64,000 bases of DNA from Firmicutes bacterium FC7 (GCA_022760735.1 JAKELU010000001.1:340774-404773), one strand, 5' to 3'; numbered from the stretch's first letter, positions 52,025 through 62,871 are shown. Notes: generated from the letters alone by a model not told the origin. Program-made: numbers and translations.

Positions 52025-52795
52025 TTATTTTATACCAAATATAGTCTTTGCATTTTCACTTGTAGCCTTAGCTACTTCTTCTACACTTATACCCCTTAAT
52101 TCTGCTATGGCTTCTGCCGTATATTTTACGTATTTAGGCTCGTTTCGTTTGCCTCTATATGGCTCTGGAGTAAGATATGGACAATCTGTTTCTATTAATA
52201 GTCTATCTAATGGTATAGCCTTAGCTACCTCTTTTGCTACTTTACTATTTTTAAAAGTTACAGGGCCTCCTAGAGATATATAAAATCCTAGCTTTATATA
52301 TTCCATTGCCATTTCAACACTTCCAGAATAGCAATGCATAATTCCTCTAAGTTTCCCACCTTCTGCTGCTTCCTTTAATATATCAAATGTTTCCTGAGCA
52401 GCATCTCTAGTATGGATTACCACTGGAAGATCTAATTCTTTCGCTAAATCTAATTGTTCCTTGAATACCTTTTTCTGTATATCCCTTGGCGAATTATCAT
52501 AATAGTAGTCTAGACCAATCTCCCCTATGGCTACAACCTTTTCTTCCTTCGATAATTCTCTTAAGATATCAAGGTAATCCTCTTCTACATCTTTAGCATC
52601 GTGGGGGTGAACCCCCACAACTGCATAGATGTTCTCAAACTTTTTAGCTAACTGCACAGACGCTTTACTTGATTTAATATCCGCACCTATATTAAATACC
52701 AAATCTATATTATTTTCCTTTAGACTTTCAATCAATATTTCCCTATCCTCATCAAATCTCTCATCATCAAGATGAGCATGACTGTCTATAAACAT
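52025..52795 (-). CDS. tatD: TatD-family metal-dependent DNase
   Basis: The 256-residue TIM-barrel hydrolase has the N-terminal DSHAHLDD metal motif, AIGEIGLDYY, VVIHTRDA, GIMHCYSGS and LIETDCPYLTPEPYRGKRNEP. TatD enzymes are 3'-5' exonucleases on single-stranded DNA. Located between metG and rnmV, as in B. subtilis. Confidence 0.96.
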   Translation of the reverse strand: MFIDSHAHLDDERFDEDREILIESLKENNIDLVFNIGADIKSSKASVQLAKKFENIYAVVGVHPHDAKDVEEDYLDILRELSKEEKVVAIGEIGLDYYYDNSPRDIQKKVFKEQLDLAKELDLPVVIHTRDAAQETFDILKEAAEGGKLRGIMHCYSGSVEMAMEYIKLGFYISLGGPVTFKNSKVAKEVAKAIPLDRLLIETDCPYLTPEPYRGKRNEPKYVKYTAEAIAELRGISVEEVAKATSENAKTIFGIK

Positions 52796-52831
52796 AATAT
52801 CACTCCCGTCCTAGTCGGCTACGTTAGGTCA

Positions 52832-54826
52832 TTAAGATATACTTGCTCCGTCGTTTAATTCATCAAGAGTTGTTAGCAATGAAAGTTTTCCTTCGTTGTC
52901 TTCAGCCGCTAATACCATACCCCTTGATTCTATTCCTCTTAATTTAACTGGCTTTAAGTTAGTAACAACAACAACTTTCTTGCCTATTAGGTCTTCTGCT
53001 GAGTACCATTTCTTGATTCCTGATACTACAGTACGAGTTTCATCACCTATTTTTAATGTTAATACTAATAATTTATCAGCCTTTGGATGATTTTCACAAT
53101 TTACCACCTTTGCTACTTTTAATTTTACCTTGTCAAAATCATCTATAGTAATTTCTTGTGCTTCCTCTTTAACTTCTTCTACTACTTCTTTATTCTCTTC
53201 CACTTTATCTTCTCCATTTCCTACTTTTTTTGTTCTTCTTTCAATTAATTTTTGGTTAGCTTCATTTAATCTAACTAATTCTTTTTGAATATCTAGTCTT
53301 GGGAATATTATACTTCCTTTTTCAACCTTATTACCAATAATAGAAGCTAACTCACTATTCCAAACCTTTGAATCTTCCCACTTAGCTTCTGTATTTATAC
53401 CTAATTGTTTTCTTATTTCATCTGAAGTCTTTTCCATAAATGGCTTGATTAAGATTGATACAATTCTTAAGCTTTCAGATAGATTATATAATACTGTATC
53501 AAGTCTATCTTTCTTTTCTTCTTTTGCCAATACCCATGGCATAGTTTCATCCACATATTTGTTTGTTCTTCTTATTAGCCTCCAGATTTCCTCTAGGGCA
53601 TATGAGAAGTTTAATTTTTCCATTTCAGCTTCTACCTTATTAGCCACGGATACTGCTAACTCTTCTAAGGACTTATCAACCTCTTCTTCAGCCTTAGGAG
53701 CAGGAATAATTCCTTCATTATATTTTTCAACCATTGTAACTGTTCTGCTTACTAGGTTTCCTAAATCATTTGCCAAGTCAGAGTTCAATCTATGAAGGAA
53801 CTTCTCTCTAGAGAATGAACCATCTTGACCAAAGGTGAACTCCCTTAACAGGAAGTATTTAAATGCATCTATTCCATATAGTTCGATTATTGGTTCTGGA
53901 TAGATTACATTTCCCTTTGATTTTGACATCTTATCATCTTCAAATAATATCCAACCATGACCAAATACCTTCTTTGGTAAAGGCAAATCTAAAGCCATAA
54001 GTAGTGCAGGCCATATGATAGTATGGAATCTCACTATTTCTTTTCCTACTAGGTGAACATTAGCTGGCCAGAACTCTTTATATTTTTCTCCACCTTCTCC
54101 ATCAAACCCAAGTGCTGATAAATAGCAGGAAAGAGCATCTATCCAAACATAAACCACATGCTTTTCATCAAATGGTACTTTTACTCCCCAGTCAAAGGTA
54201 GTTCTAGATACACATAAATCTTCAAGTCCTTCCTTTAGGAAGTTGTTTATCATTTCATTCTTTCTTGATTCTGGTTGTATGAAATCAGGATTTTCTTCAT
54301 ATAGCTTTAAAAGTCTATCTCTATATTTAGATAATTTAAAGAAATATGCTTCTTCCTCTTCTATATGCGTAGGTCTTCCACAGTCTGGACATTTATCTCC
54401 ATCTACTAGTTGTGCATCTGTCCAGAAGGATTCACACGGTGTACAATAGTGTCCATTATATACTGATTTGTATATTTCTCCTTTTTCATATAGCTTTGTA
54501 AATAGCTTTTGAACTAATTTTTCATGATGCTCATCTGTACTTCTAATGAAGCAATCATAATCTATCTCAAGCATCTTCCAAAGTTCCTTGATGCTTGCAA
54601 CTATATGGTCTACATATTCCTTTGGAGCTACACCGTTTTCTTTAGCCTTATTTTGTATTTTTTGTCCGTGTTCATCTGATCCAGTGGTAAAGAAAACATC
54701 ATAACCTTGTAGCTTCTTAAATCTTTTAATAGAGTCGGCTGCTACTGTTGTATATGTGTGACCAATGTGCAAGTTGTCACTTGGATAATAAATCGGCGTT
54801 GTTAAATAGTATTTTGGTTTTGACAT
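52832..54826 (-). CDS. metG: Methionyl-tRNA synthetase
   Basis: The 664-residue class I synthetase has the HIGH motif as HIGHTYTT, a zinc-knuckle insert ([12 protein letters not shown]...CPDC), the KMSKSKG motif and a C-terminal EMAP/Trbp111-like tRNA-binding domain (about 560-664, [21 protein letters not shown]). A Lys/Glu-rich linker joins the two halves. Start ATG has AAGGAGGTAAAATAT. Expression is governed by the T-box upstream. Confidence 0.97.
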   Translation of the reverse strand: MSKPKYYLTTPIYYPSDNLHIGHTYTTVAADSIKRFKKLQGYDVFFTTGSDEHGQKIQNKAKENGVAPKEYVDHIVASIKELWKMLEIDYDCFIRSTDEHHEKLVQKLFTKLYEKGEIYKSVYNGHYCTPCESFWTDAQLVDGDKCPDCGRPTHIEEEEAYFFKLSKYRDRLLKLYEENPDFIQPESRKNEMINNFLKEGLEDLCVSRTTFDWGVKVPFDEKHVVYVWIDALSCYLSALGFDGEGGEKYKEFWPANVHLVGKEIVRFHTIIWPALLMALDLPLPKKVFGHGWILFEDDKMSKSKGNVIYPEPIIELYGIDAFKYFLLREFTFGQDGSFSREKFLHRLNSDLANDLGNLVSRTVTMVEKYNEGIIPAPKAEEEVDKSLEELAVSVANKVEAEMEKLNFSYALEEIWRLIRRTNKYVDETMPWVLAKEEKKDRLDTVLYNLSESLRIVSILIKPFMEKTSDEIRKQLGINTEAKWEDSKVWNSELASIIGNKVEKGSIIFPRLDIQKELVRLNEANQKLIERRTKKVGNGEDKVEENKEVVEEVKEEAQEITIDDFDKVKLKVAKVVNCENHPKADKLLVLTLKIGDETRTVVSGIKKWYSAEDLIGKKVVVVTNLKPVKLRGIESRGMVLAAEDNEGKLSLLTTLDELNDGASIS

Positions 54827-54870
54827 ATATTTTACCTCCTTAATTTATTCATAAAGTCGGCTCCATTAGC

Positions 54871-54970
54871 CAAATCATATTCTCCTGATTACCTTATGGG
54901 TCATGATTTGGATTTCGCGACATCTGACCTACCATCAATTTGCAGAGAAGCATTGCAAATTGGGTTAGAT
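54871..54970. repeat. Palindromic element inserted between metG T-box and start codon
   Basis: CAAATCAT/ATGATTTG (54871-54910) and a nested hairpin ATCTGACC..CAATTTGC / GCAAATTG-GGTTAGAT (54922-54970). The unit resembles the AATTGC-type palindrome near the RAYT gene and lies in the metG mRNA after the T-box terminator. Confidence 0.6.
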
Positions 54971-54973
54971 CAT

Positions 54974-55262
54974 AAAAAAACCTTCATCTCACACATAGAG
55001 ACGAAGGTTGAATTCGCGGTACCACTCTAATTTATTTAAATCTCACGATTTAAATCTTAGTAGGTTTAAAACCTTATAGTATAACGGCTACATCCGTTAC
55101 AGCCTATTAGACTGTAAAATTCAGGGGCCATCTTCAGATAAACTTAAACACTGGCTTTCACCTTACCCAGCTCTCTTTTGATTAAGCACTTATCCTACTC
55201 TTCCCATCATTATTTTTATAGTATTATTTCTTAATATTAGTATTTTATGGTTTGCTACTTAA
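54974..55262 (-). ncRNA. T-box leader of metG
   Basis: On the minus strand: stem I sequence AGAGAGCTGGG..GGTGAAAGCC, a candidate Met specifier AUG (55131-55129, in GAAGATGGCC), the T-box motif TGGTACCGCG (55024-55015), and a terminator AACCTTCGTCTC-like stem (55009-54979) with seven T residues. Uncharged tRNA-Met would favour the antiterminator and metG expression. Confidence 0.92.
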
Positions 55263-55268
55263 TAAGGA

Positions 55269-55297
55269 ATTATACCAAGAAAAATTTGTATAGTCAA
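55269..55297 (-). promoter_or_regulatory. Sigma-A promoter of metG T-box transcript
   Basis: TTGACT, 17 bases, TATAAT on the minus strand. Confidence 0.8.
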
Positions 55298-55402
55298 GAT
55301 AACTTTATTGCTTTGCATAAAAAATTGTCTTGATTTTCTAAATTTGTAATGATAACATGTTTATATTGACTATTATTCGGGATGGATAAAGGGGGAGCAT
55401 AA

Positions 55403-57151
55403 ATGATAACTAGAAATATGTCTAGTATTAGAAAGAAGCTTATAGTTCTCGTTCTATTAACTTCAATAATTTCTTCTATACTTATGTTAAGTATTGCCAT
55501 ATATCAAAGTACTTATGTATCTGAAACTATAATCAATCAAATGTTCTTTGAACAAATAAATAGTGCTGATAATATATTAAGAAGTTCTTACGAAAATGCT
55601 TACGGTCAGCTAAATTTAACAAGCAATGGAAGACTAATAGATAGGACTGGTAGAGTTATTGATAACAATACAGAAATAATTGAATCTGTTAGTAAGAGCA
55701 TGAATATGGATGCTACTCTCTTTGTGAAAGAAAACGAAGACTTTGTAAGGCGAATAACTTCCATAAAGGATCAGAATGGAGAACATATTATAGGTACTAA
55801 GCTAGATAAGACCGGACAAGCATATGATAATCTTATTAAAGGAAAAGTTTTTGTTGGAGAGGTCAAAATACTAGATAAATCTTATATAAGTAAATATACT
55901 CCTATTGTAAACAAAAGTGGTGATATTATTGGTTGTTTTTATGTTGGAAAGGAAATAGACTATATTAACAATTTATTATCCAAGGGACAAACTAGGACAA
56001 TAAATTCAGCCACGAAATCTTCTTTATTATTGTTAATAGGTATTTCTGTTATAGGCTATTATATATCTAATTCATATACCAAGCCAATTTTAATTTCAAT
56101 TAAAGAAGTAGAAAAGATAGCATTGCTTGATTTAAGGAAAACTAGTGATTTTACTAAAAGTAGAAAAGACGAATTAGGGCTATTGCATCAAAACATTGAT
56201 AAGTTGAGAAAGGACTTTTCTTCATTAGTAGAAAATATCCAAGATGTTGCAAATAGTCTATTATCTTCTTCAGAGGATTTAAATATTGCAAGCCAACAGT
56301 CCGCAGCATCTATTGAAGAGATCAATCATACAGTAACTGAGATTGCTAATGGAGCTTCTAAACAAGCAATTAATACAGAGGATGGTGCATTTAGAGTTGA
56401 AAAATTAAGAGAGATAGTAGAATCTAACGCAAAGAGCATAAATGAAGTAGTTCTTTTGCTTAAAGATTTAGATAAATCTAAGGCAAACGCATTATCCCAT
56501 GTTAATAGCTTAAAAAGTTCCTACAATGATGTAAAAAACGCTGTAAATACCATAAATGAAGTTGTAGAACAGACAAATATAAGTGCAATAGAAATTGGAG
56601 AAGCTAGCGAAATAATAAATTCAATTGCAGAAAAAACCAACCTTTTAGCCTTAAATGCATCCATTGAAGCTGCTAGAGCAGGAGAGGCTGGAAGAGGATT
56701 TGCTGTAGTCGCAGATGAGATTAGGAGCCTTGCTGATCAGTCTAAAGTATCAGCAAAAGTAATAGATAATAGAGTTCGTATTCTTCAAGAAAATTCAAAT
56801 ATTAGTATTAATGCAGTAAATATTGCATCAAAAAATATAATTAGACAAGAGGTTAGTGTTAATGATGTAATATATGAATTTAATAAGATTGCTAATGAAA
56901 TTCAAAATTCTAATAAATTAATACAGGAATATTTAGAATCTGTAAAAGAGACTATTAGGACTACTGATATCCTACATGACCTTATTACGAACTTATCTGT
57001 CATTGCGGAAGAAAATTCTGCTTCTACTGAGGAAGTTTCATCTAACATAGAGGAGCAAACAGCTATCATGCAGGAAATAGCTGCTACAAGTAATCAATTG
57101 AAACAATTAGCTCAAAATCTTAAAGAGATTATTAATATTTTTAAAATTTAA
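55403..57151 (+). CDS. Methyl-accepting chemotaxis protein with extracellular Cache-type sensor
   Basis: The 582-residue protein has TM1 (about 13-35), an extracellular single Cache-like domain (about 36-195; [60 protein letters not shown]), TM2 (about 200-222), HAMP and the MCP domain with [19 protein letters not shown]. Cache domains of this class bind small carboxylates or other metabolites. AAAGGGGGAGCATAA precedes the ATG. Divergent from metG. It has no CheR-binding pentapeptide at the C-terminus. Confidence 0.93.
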   Translation: MITRNMSSIRKKLIVLVLLTSIISSILMLSIAIYQSTYVSETIINQMFFEQINSADNILRSSYENAYGQLNLTSNGRLIDRTGRVIDNNTEIIESVSKSMNMDATLFVKENEDFVRRITSIKDQNGEHIIGTKLDKTGQAYDNLIKGKVFVGEVKILDKSYISKYTPIVNKSGDIIGCFYVGKEIDYINNLLSKGQTRTINSATKSSLLLLIGISVIGYYISNSYTKPILISIKEVEKIALLDLRKTSDFTKSRKDELGLLHQNIDKLRKDFSSLVENIQDVANSLLSSSEDLNIASQQSAASIEEINHTVTEIANGASKQAINTEDGAFRVEKLREIVESNAKSINEVVLLLKDLDKSKANALSHVNSLKSSYNDVKNAVNTINEVVEQTNISAIEIGEASEIINSIAEKTNLLALNASIEAARAGEAGRGFAVVADEIRSLADQSKVSAKVIDNRVRILQENSNISINAVNIASKNIIRQEVSVNDVIYEFNKIANEIQNSNKLIQEYLESVKETIRTTDILHDLITNLSVIAEENSASTEEVSSNIEEQTAIMQEIAATSNQLKQLAQNLKEIINIFKI

Positions 57152-57163
57152 TATTGGCTTAAT

Positions 57164-57200
57164 AAAAAATCCCTTTCTCATATGAGTTTGGGATTTTTTT
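57164..57200 (+). terminator. Terminator after Cache chemoreceptor gene
   Basis: AAATCCC...GGGATTT stem with a T7 tail on the plus strand. Confidence 0.75.
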
Positions 57201-57337
57201 AGTTATATTTTGGAATTCATGGAATAATCTAATAAATATTGGAAAATATAATTGTAACTTAATATCTACTTACTTATTTAATAACTTGGTAGCAAAGAGG
57301 CCTGTTTTCAGAATATTCCGGATATAATCTCAAAAAT

Positions 57338-57366
57338 TTGACAAGTAAATGATATTAGTATACAAT
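57338..57366 (+). promoter_or_regulatory. Sigma-A promoter of yabE-like gene
   Basis: TTGACA, 17 bases, TACAAT. The leader that follows contains the hairpin AAATAGTT...AACTATTT (57392-57416). I see no ydaO/c-di-AMP riboswitch signature, which often precedes such genes. Confidence 0.75.
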
Positions 57367-57439
57367 CTAAAAAGGCCTAGAAAAGTTACAAAATAGTTAC
57401 AAATTTTAACTATTTGTAGCAAAATTAAGGAGGTAAATT

Positions 57440-58465
57440 ATGGATAGCAATAAGATCAAAAAGGATAAATTTAAAGTCCTTGCGATCCTAGCTATAGTAG
57501 CAACAATCCTTGTAGGTTTTATCATGTACCAGGGAAATGATGTAACCGTAGATGTGGATGGAGTAATTATACAGAAAGTTTCCTACTCCAACACTGTAGA
57601 AGAGTTCATCAAATCTGAGAATATTAACATTGAAGAAGGGGCATACATAAGCGTCCCATTGAACACTAAAATTAATGACGACATAGAATTTACAATTAAG
57701 AATCCAAAGAATTATACAATAGATGTTAATGGAGATTTGTTTGAAGTTAAGTCAGTTCACACTAAAGTAGAAGATATTATAAAAGATGCTGGTATGGAAT
57801 TAGGCGAGTTAGATTATACTCTACCTGAGAAAACTAAAGAAGTTAGTCCAAATACCGTCATCGAACTTTATAGGGTGACTGAAGTAGTAGAAATTGTTGA
57901 GGAAGAAATACCTTTTGAAGAACAGGTTATAACGAATAAGAATAAAGACAGAGGCGTTGTAGATGTTGTTCAAAAAGGTAAGACTGGTCTAAAAAGATCA
58001 GAAATTAAAAATGAATATATTAATGGCGTCCTTAATTCGTCTGTTGTAATCAAAGATGAAATAGTCGAAGAGCCAGTTCCTCAAATAGTAGAAAAAGGAA
58101 CAAAGGAATTAGTGATAGCTACATCAAGGGGAGATACCAGATATAAGAAGTCCATGGTTATGACTGCAACTGCATATAGTGCATCATATGAAAGTACAGG
58201 AAAGAAACCTGGCGACAAATATTATGGTATTACTGCCTCTGGTACAAAGGCAAGACCTGGTGTAGTAGCCGTTGACCCTAGGGTTATCCCATTAGGCACA
58301 AGGCTATATATTCAATCCCTGGATGGTACAAAAGATTATGGATTTGCTATAGCAGAAGATAAAGGAAGCGCTATAAAAGGAAACAAAATAGATTTATTCT
58401 TTGAAACCGAAGCTGAATGTTATAGCTTTGGTAGACGAAAAGTAAAAGTTTATGTTTTAGAGTAA
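57440..58465 (+). CDS. YabE/Rpf-like cell-wall protein (DUF348-G5-3D)
   Basis: The 341-residue protein has an N-terminal membrane anchor (about 12-32), two DUF348 ubiquitin-like repeats (about 34-140), a G5 domain (about 150-225) and a C-terminal 3D domain with three conserved aspartates (VDPRVIPLGTRLYI, EDKGSAIKGNKIDLFF). This is the YabE layout; 3D domains are lytic transglycosylase-like and act on peptidoglycan, resembling Rpf resuscitation factors. In the usual order it sits between tatD and rnmV; here it has moved upstream of metG. AAGGAGGTAAATT precedes the ATG. Confidence 0.93.
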   Translation: MDSNKIKKDKFKVLAILAIVATILVGFIMYQGNDVTVDVDGVIIQKVSYSNTVEEFIKSENINIEEGAYISVPLNTKINDDIEFTIKNPKNYTIDVNGDLFEVKSVHTKVEDIIKDAGMELGELDYTLPEKTKEVSPNTVIELYRVTEVVEIVEEEIPFEEQVITNKNKDRGVVDVVQKGKTGLKRSEIKNEYINGVLNSSVVIKDEIVEEPVPQIVEKGTKELVIATSRGDTRYKKSMVMTATAYSASYESTGKKPGDKYYGITASGTKARPGVVAVDPRVIPLGTRLYIQSLDGTKDYGFAIAEDKGSAIKGNKIDLFFETEAECYSFGRRKVKVYVLE

Positions 58466-58468
58466 TAG

Positions 58469-58497
58469 AAAAGTTCCCAAATCATTGGGAACTTTTT
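58469..58497. terminator. Bidirectional terminator between yabE-like gene and glgA
   Basis: AAAAGTTCCCAA-ATCA-TTGGGAACTTTT perfect stem with T-rich tail. It overlaps the last codons of glgA. Confidence 0.85.
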
Positions 58498-59924
58498 GTT
58501 ATTAACTTTTCATATAATTTTATGTACTCTTTAGATGACTTTTCCCAGTCATTCTTAGTGCTCATCGCATTCTTTATAATTAAATTCCACATATCTTTAT
58601 TCTCAAATATATTCAGTGCTTTCTTGATTGTATCAAGTAACTCATTAGTATCCTTATTTATGAAAACAAACCCATTTCCCTCTCCACTTACTTCATTAAA
58701 AGGAATTATAGTATCCTTTAATCCACCAGTTTCCCTTACTATTGGAATCGTTCCATATCTTAATGCAACTAACTGGGCTGTACCACAAGGCTCTGAAAAT
58801 GACGGCATTAAAAATATATCAGCTCCTGCATAGATTAAATGTGCTTCATTTTCATTAAAGTAATTTCTAGCAGAAAATTTATTAGGATATTTTTCTTGGT
58901 AATACTTGAACATTTGCTCATAAATAATCTCACCAGTACCTAGTATAACAAATTGAACATCCTCTATTAATAGTTCATCTAGGATAACCTTAACTAAATC
59001 CAATCCCTTCATTTCAACAAGTCTTGTAACCATTGCAATTAATGGAATATCTCTATTTTGTGGTAGGTTATATTTCCTTTGTAGCTCTAGTTTATTCAAC
59101 TTCTTGTTTTCTATTGCTTCAATGCTATAATTAGCCCTTAAATATTCATCTGTCTCAGGCGAATAGACTTCATAGTCAATTCCGTTGATTATACCATATA
59201 ATTTATCCTTATGCTTAATCATGGTACTTTCTAACCCTTGTCCATATTCACTAGTTATTATCTCTTCTGCATAGGTTCTTGACACTGTAGTGACTATGTC
59301 AGAATAAACAATTCCTGCTTTTAAGAAGCTTATTCCATCGTAATACTTAAGCCCATCTTCTACAATATATTTGCTAGATAAACCTGCAATTTCTTCCAAT
59401 ATATGAGCTGGGTAGATACCTTGATATGCGATATTATGTATTGTAAAGACTGTATAAATATTATGGTAATAAGGATCATATTCCGATAAATCCTTAATAT
59501 ATAAAGGGATCAAACCACTATGCCAATCATTACAATGCACAATATCAGCTTTAAAGTGTATTTTTTTTAGCATCATTATAACTGCCTTTTGGAAGAAAAT
59601 AAACCGCTCCCAATCATCATCTTCTCCATAGGTATTATACCTTTTAAAATAGTACTCATTGTCTATAAAGTAGTAAATCACACCTCTTCTTTTTAAAGAA
59701 TATACTGCTGCATACTGGCTTTTCCATCCAATGTCTACATAATAATCTACTTCCAATTTTAAATCATCAATATTCTGGGCCTTAATACTAGAGTAATATG
59801 GTAATACTATCCTGATGTCATGTCCAACCTCCCTAATAGCAAGGGGGAATGACCCAGCAACATCACCTAATCCACCTGTTTTTATAAAGGGAGCAACCTC
59901 AGATGACACATATAAAATTTTCAT
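58482..59924 (-). CDS. glgA: Glycogen synthase (ADP-glucose)
   Basis: The 480-residue GT5 enzyme has the N-terminal ADP-glucose motif KTGGLGDVAGS, HCNDWHSGLIPLY, IHNIAYQG and the C-terminal FLMPSFSEPCGTAQL. It extends alpha-1,4-glucan from ADP-glucose. Here it stands alone, without glgB, glgC or glgD nearby, between the herA-nurA pair and the yabE-like gene. AAAGGAATGATTCC is the only ribosome-binding-like sequence, and it is palindromic (GGAATGATTCC). Confidence 0.95.
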   Translation of the reverse strand: MKILYVSSEVAPFIKTGGLGDVAGSFPLAIREVGHDIRIVLPYYSSIKAQNIDDLKLEVDYYVDIGWKSQYAAVYSLKRRGVIYYFIDNEYYFKRYNTYGEDDDWERFIFFQKAVIMMLKKIHFKADIVHCNDWHSGLIPLYIKDLSEYDPYYHNIYTVFTIHNIAYQGIYPAHILEEIAGLSSKYIVEDGLKYYDGISFLKAGIVYSDIVTTVSRTYAEEIITSEYGQGLESTMIKHKDKLYGIINGIDYEVYSPETDEYLRANYSIEAIENKKLNKLELQRKYNLPQNRDIPLIAMVTRLVEMKGLDLVKVILDELLIEDVQFVILGTGEIIYEQMFKYYQEKYPNKFSARNYFNENEAHLIYAGADIFLMPSFSEPCGTAQLVALRYGTIPIVRETGGLKDTIIPFNEVSGEGNGFVFINKDTNELLDTIKKALNIFENKDMWNLIIKNAMSTKNDWEKSSKEYIKLYEKLITKSSQ

Positions 59925-59967
59925 CTAGGAATCATTCCTTTCTTAATCTTTAAGATTACAAATATAA

Positions 59968-61803
59968 CTATAGTTTTTTATATCTATATCCAAATAGGGT
60001 TTCCTCCTTAGTGATGTAACCCTTATCTGCCATTAGTTTTAATTTTTCTTCTAAGGCATCTATAGTATATGTTATATTCGCTTCTTTTTCTATATCAGAA
60101 ATTATGTGAACCATATCTATGTCATTTATAGGAAGCTTGTTCATAATGAGACTATAGAATTTTTCATCTTCTTCTTTAGCTTTTGATTTAAGCTCGTCAA
60201 ATGGGTTTTCTGTATGTGGACTTGTTGAATATGCAGCCCTAATTCTAGCATATATTGTCCTTCCCATTGAAGCTGATGAAATAAATACATCTCCTGTTCT
60301 TAAATATGGAAGTCGTTTAGATTCCTCCATAGTAATGTCCGTTTCTTCCTTTATTGTCATAATATCTGATGCTCTTACAGTTCTGAATATAAATTTAGTA
60401 TTTAATTGAGCAGTAATTGTTTCATCAAGAAGTGTAGGTCTTTGGGTTGCAAGAATTAAAAATACCCCATACTTTCTACCTTCCTGAGATATTTCTTTTA
60501 ATACCGATTTAGATGGTGAATCATAGCCCTTTGGAGCAAAATTGTGGGCTTCATCTGTAACTACTATAAATGGAGGGAAATAGTCAGCCTGAGTTTTCTT
60601 GTAAATAGCATCCTTATAGTCCCTTCTTTTATGATATAGATTATTTAATAAATATGTACTAAATACCTGAAGTATTCTAGTACTTCCTTGGATTACTATT
60701 AGCTTACCATTTTGTAATCCATCCTCAATTTCTCTGATGTCCTTTGAGAAAACTCCATCATTTGCAAGTCTCATAAGCCTCCAGATTATACCCCTAACAG
60801 AGCTATTTGGGCAAGATTTATCATAGGTTTCAAAGAGCTCTTTTCTTTCCTTCCAAGCCCTTCTCTCATCTTCTGAATCGGCATTTTCAATTCTAGCCTC
60901 TATTTTTCCTATTGTCCCCTCTTCTTGGGCTTCTGATAGCATTCTCAATCTATCTGAAAAACTAGTGAAGGAGTCTCTTCTTTTAAATAATATATCTACT
61001 ACGTTATGCATAGAGTCAGTTAATCTACCGGCTGCATCTAATAGATTCTTTAAGTCCTGAGGAGATAAATCTTCAAATTTCACACCTACATGAATACCGA
61101 TTTGAAGGCATTTAAACTTATCAACAAAGCTTGGAGTAGTATCTTGATCTATGGCTAATTCACTAAAGTCCATTTCAAAGTGAGGATCAAGCACTATTGT
61201 AGGTATACCCTTTAGCATCAACTCTTCTAATAATACCCTAAGTCCGAAGGATTTACCAGAGCCTGAACCACCAAACACTCCTATATGAGGGTATTGATGC
61301 ATGGAGCGAATATTAAATATATATGGCAGTTCTCTTTGCGGAATCAACTGCCCTTCTTCAAAGGTGTACAGAAGATTTTTAAACTCATCATCCATTTCTT
61401 CTGCTACATCATCTGTGTTTCTAATGACCCCCAATATTAGTCCTTCGTCCTTTTTAGTGTTTATCATCAAGTTCTTTATCTCAGAGAATTTAGGCAATCT
61501 AACATCTGAGCCTGTCTGGACTGGATATAAGGCTTCGTTTAGAAGTCGCACCTTTGCTATATATATGGTATCTTCATCTATGTCATAGCCCAATGCTTTT
61601 AGGGAGTCAATCACAGAATTATCCACGAAATCACCATAGATATTTAGAGGGATGTATCTATTATAGGTCTTCGCTTCTACTACTTCTCCTAATAGATCAC
61701 CCTGATAAGTATCTTCAATTATTAAAAACTCATTTATTCTAAAGTTTCGCTCCTTAGACCCAATAAAGAACTCTTGCTGGGTTGTTATACCTACTACTTT
61801 CAT
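59968..61803 (-). CDS. herA: HerA-like DNA translocase/helicase ATPase
   Basis: The 611-residue protein has an N-terminal HAS-barrel (about 1-130), then a FtsK/HerA RecA-like core: Walker A GVFGGSGSGKSFGLRVL, Walker B PFIVVTDEAHNF, sensor LILATQRPTLLDETI and an arginine-finger region, with a C-terminal winged-helix (about 560-611). HerA hexamers pump DNA and, with the nuclease NurA, resect double-strand breaks in archaea. The nurA-like gene is directly upstream (36-base gap), the conserved pair. GGAGGTATTTAA precedes the ATG. Confidence 0.92.
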   Translation of the reverse strand: MKVVGITTQQEFFIGSKERNFRINEFLIIEDTYQGDLLGEVVEAKTYNRYIPLNIYGDFVDNSVIDSLKALGYDIDEDTIYIAKVRLLNEALYPVQTGSDVRLPKFSEIKNLMINTKKDEGLILGVIRNTDDVAEEMDDEFKNLLYTFEEGQLIPQRELPYIFNIRSMHQYPHIGVFGGSGSGKSFGLRVLLEELMLKGIPTIVLDPHFEMDFSELAIDQDTTPSFVDKFKCLQIGIHVGVKFEDLSPQDLKNLLDAAGRLTDSMHNVVDILFKRRDSFTSFSDRLRMLSEAQEEGTIGKIEARIENADSEDERRAWKERKELFETYDKSCPNSSVRGIIWRLMRLANDGVFSKDIREIEDGLQNGKLIVIQGSTRILQVFSTYLLNNLYHKRRDYKDAIYKKTQADYFPPFIVVTDEAHNFAPKGYDSPSKSVLKEISQEGRKYGVFLILATQRPTLLDETITAQLNTKFIFRTVRASDIMTIKEETDITMEESKRLPYLRTGDVFISSASMGRTIYARIRAAYSTSPHTENPFDELKSKAKEEDEKFYSLIMNKLPINDIDMVHIISDIEKEANITYTIDALEEKLKLMADKGYITKEETLFGYRYKKL

Positions 61804-61838
61804 TTAAATACCTCCGTATTTAGTTTCTTTTGTCTCGA

Positions 61839-62822
61839 TTACCTCTTATCTCTCTCCGATATAAAGAATCTCTCGTAAACTCCTCTGTCCATATATCTTT
61901 CCAACAAGCCTTTCATCATCTCATCTGATATCTTTACTTCCTTATCTACTATATCTAGCCATAGGGGCACACCCCTACTGTTTTCTGGAGTTAGGGTGAA
62001 AACTAGCCTTGCCATCTCTTCAAGATGTTCACGCTGCGTATCTATTATATCCATTCCAATAACAGATGGTTGTAGGGATGATCTTAGAAATACAGAAGCA
62101 TAGCCTTGTGGTTCTTTTTTATTGGCATATTCCTGTATCAATATCATTTCTCCATAGTCTAAGACACCAAAAAGAATCTCTTTATCATAAATCGGTTTTT
62201 CATATTCACTATTTTTCTCTACTATTAAATCTCCAATAACTGAAGTCTTTATATCCTTTATTACCCCAAAGAGGATAATACCTTCTTCTTCACATCTACT
62301 TTTTAACTCAAGCCATTTATCATAGGCATATATATTGTAACGAATCAATCCCCCATCCATCATAATAGCATAAGGTTTAAATTTATCTATACTTTCTAAA
62401 GCTGCTTCTACTTCTAAGTTAGCTAGCTTAATATTCTTTTTATCCTCAATTATCATCTCGCCTACTTCAAGTGGATTTTCGTCATGTTCAGGAATTAAAG
62501 GAGTATATATATCAGTCTTAAATAAAGGTTCATTTTTACAGTATGTAGACTTGGCCAATGCTTGAAAGATTTCAATATAATGTGGATAAGCACCACCAAT
62601 TCTATTGTTAGAGCCATCAACTCCAACAATACCACCGCTGGAATGAAAATCTGCTAACTTGTCCTTATTAAGCTTGGTCATCTTCTTTATTTGGCCAACA
62701 TTATCTTCTATAAATTGCCTAAACTTAGTCTTATCTAAATCAAAAATATTTTTATACTTTATTTCTAACAAATTATTAATATTTGAAATTTTTTCCTTTA
62801 ATTCATCATTTATGGTGAACAT
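61839..62822 (-). CDS. nurA: NurA-domain nuclease
   Basis: The 327-residue protein has a NurA (RNase H-like) fold: the first catalytic aspartate in GGIVGVDGSNNRIGGAYP, a second acidic region in AIMMDGGLIRYNIY, and a late YERFFISERDKR tail. NurA is a 5'-3' exonuclease/endonuclease driven by HerA. Paired with herA downstream. It begins close to the divergent abrB-like gene at 62957. Confidence 0.9.
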   Translation of the reverse strand: MFTINDELKEKISNINNLLEIKYKNIFDLDKTKFRQFIEDNVGQIKKMTKLNKDKLADFHSSGGIVGVDGSNNRIGGAYPHYIEIFQALAKSTYCKNEPLFKTDIYTPLIPEHDENPLEVGEMIIEDKKNIKLANLEVEAALESIDKFKPYAIMMDGGLIRYNIYAYDKWLELKSRCEEEGIILFGVIKDIKTSVIGDLIVEKNSEYEKPIYDKEILFGVLDYGEMILIQEYANKKEPQGYASVFLRSSLQPSVIGMDIIDTQREHLEEMARLVFTLTPENSRGVPLWLDIVDKEVKISDEMMKGLLERYMDRGVYERFFISERDKR

Positions 62823-62871
62823 TTCGCTATACCACCTTATTTTTCTTTTGTCGATAATTGTTATATTTTGT

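Noticed and set aside
55370-55402. Sigma-D type promoter for the Cache chemoreceptor
   Set aside because: No acceptable TAAA-N15-GCCGATAA match; upstream sequence is only AT-rich.
57152-57439. ydaO/c-di-AMP riboswitch before the yabE-like gene
   Set aside because: No matching conserved segments; only a promoter and a simple hairpin seen.
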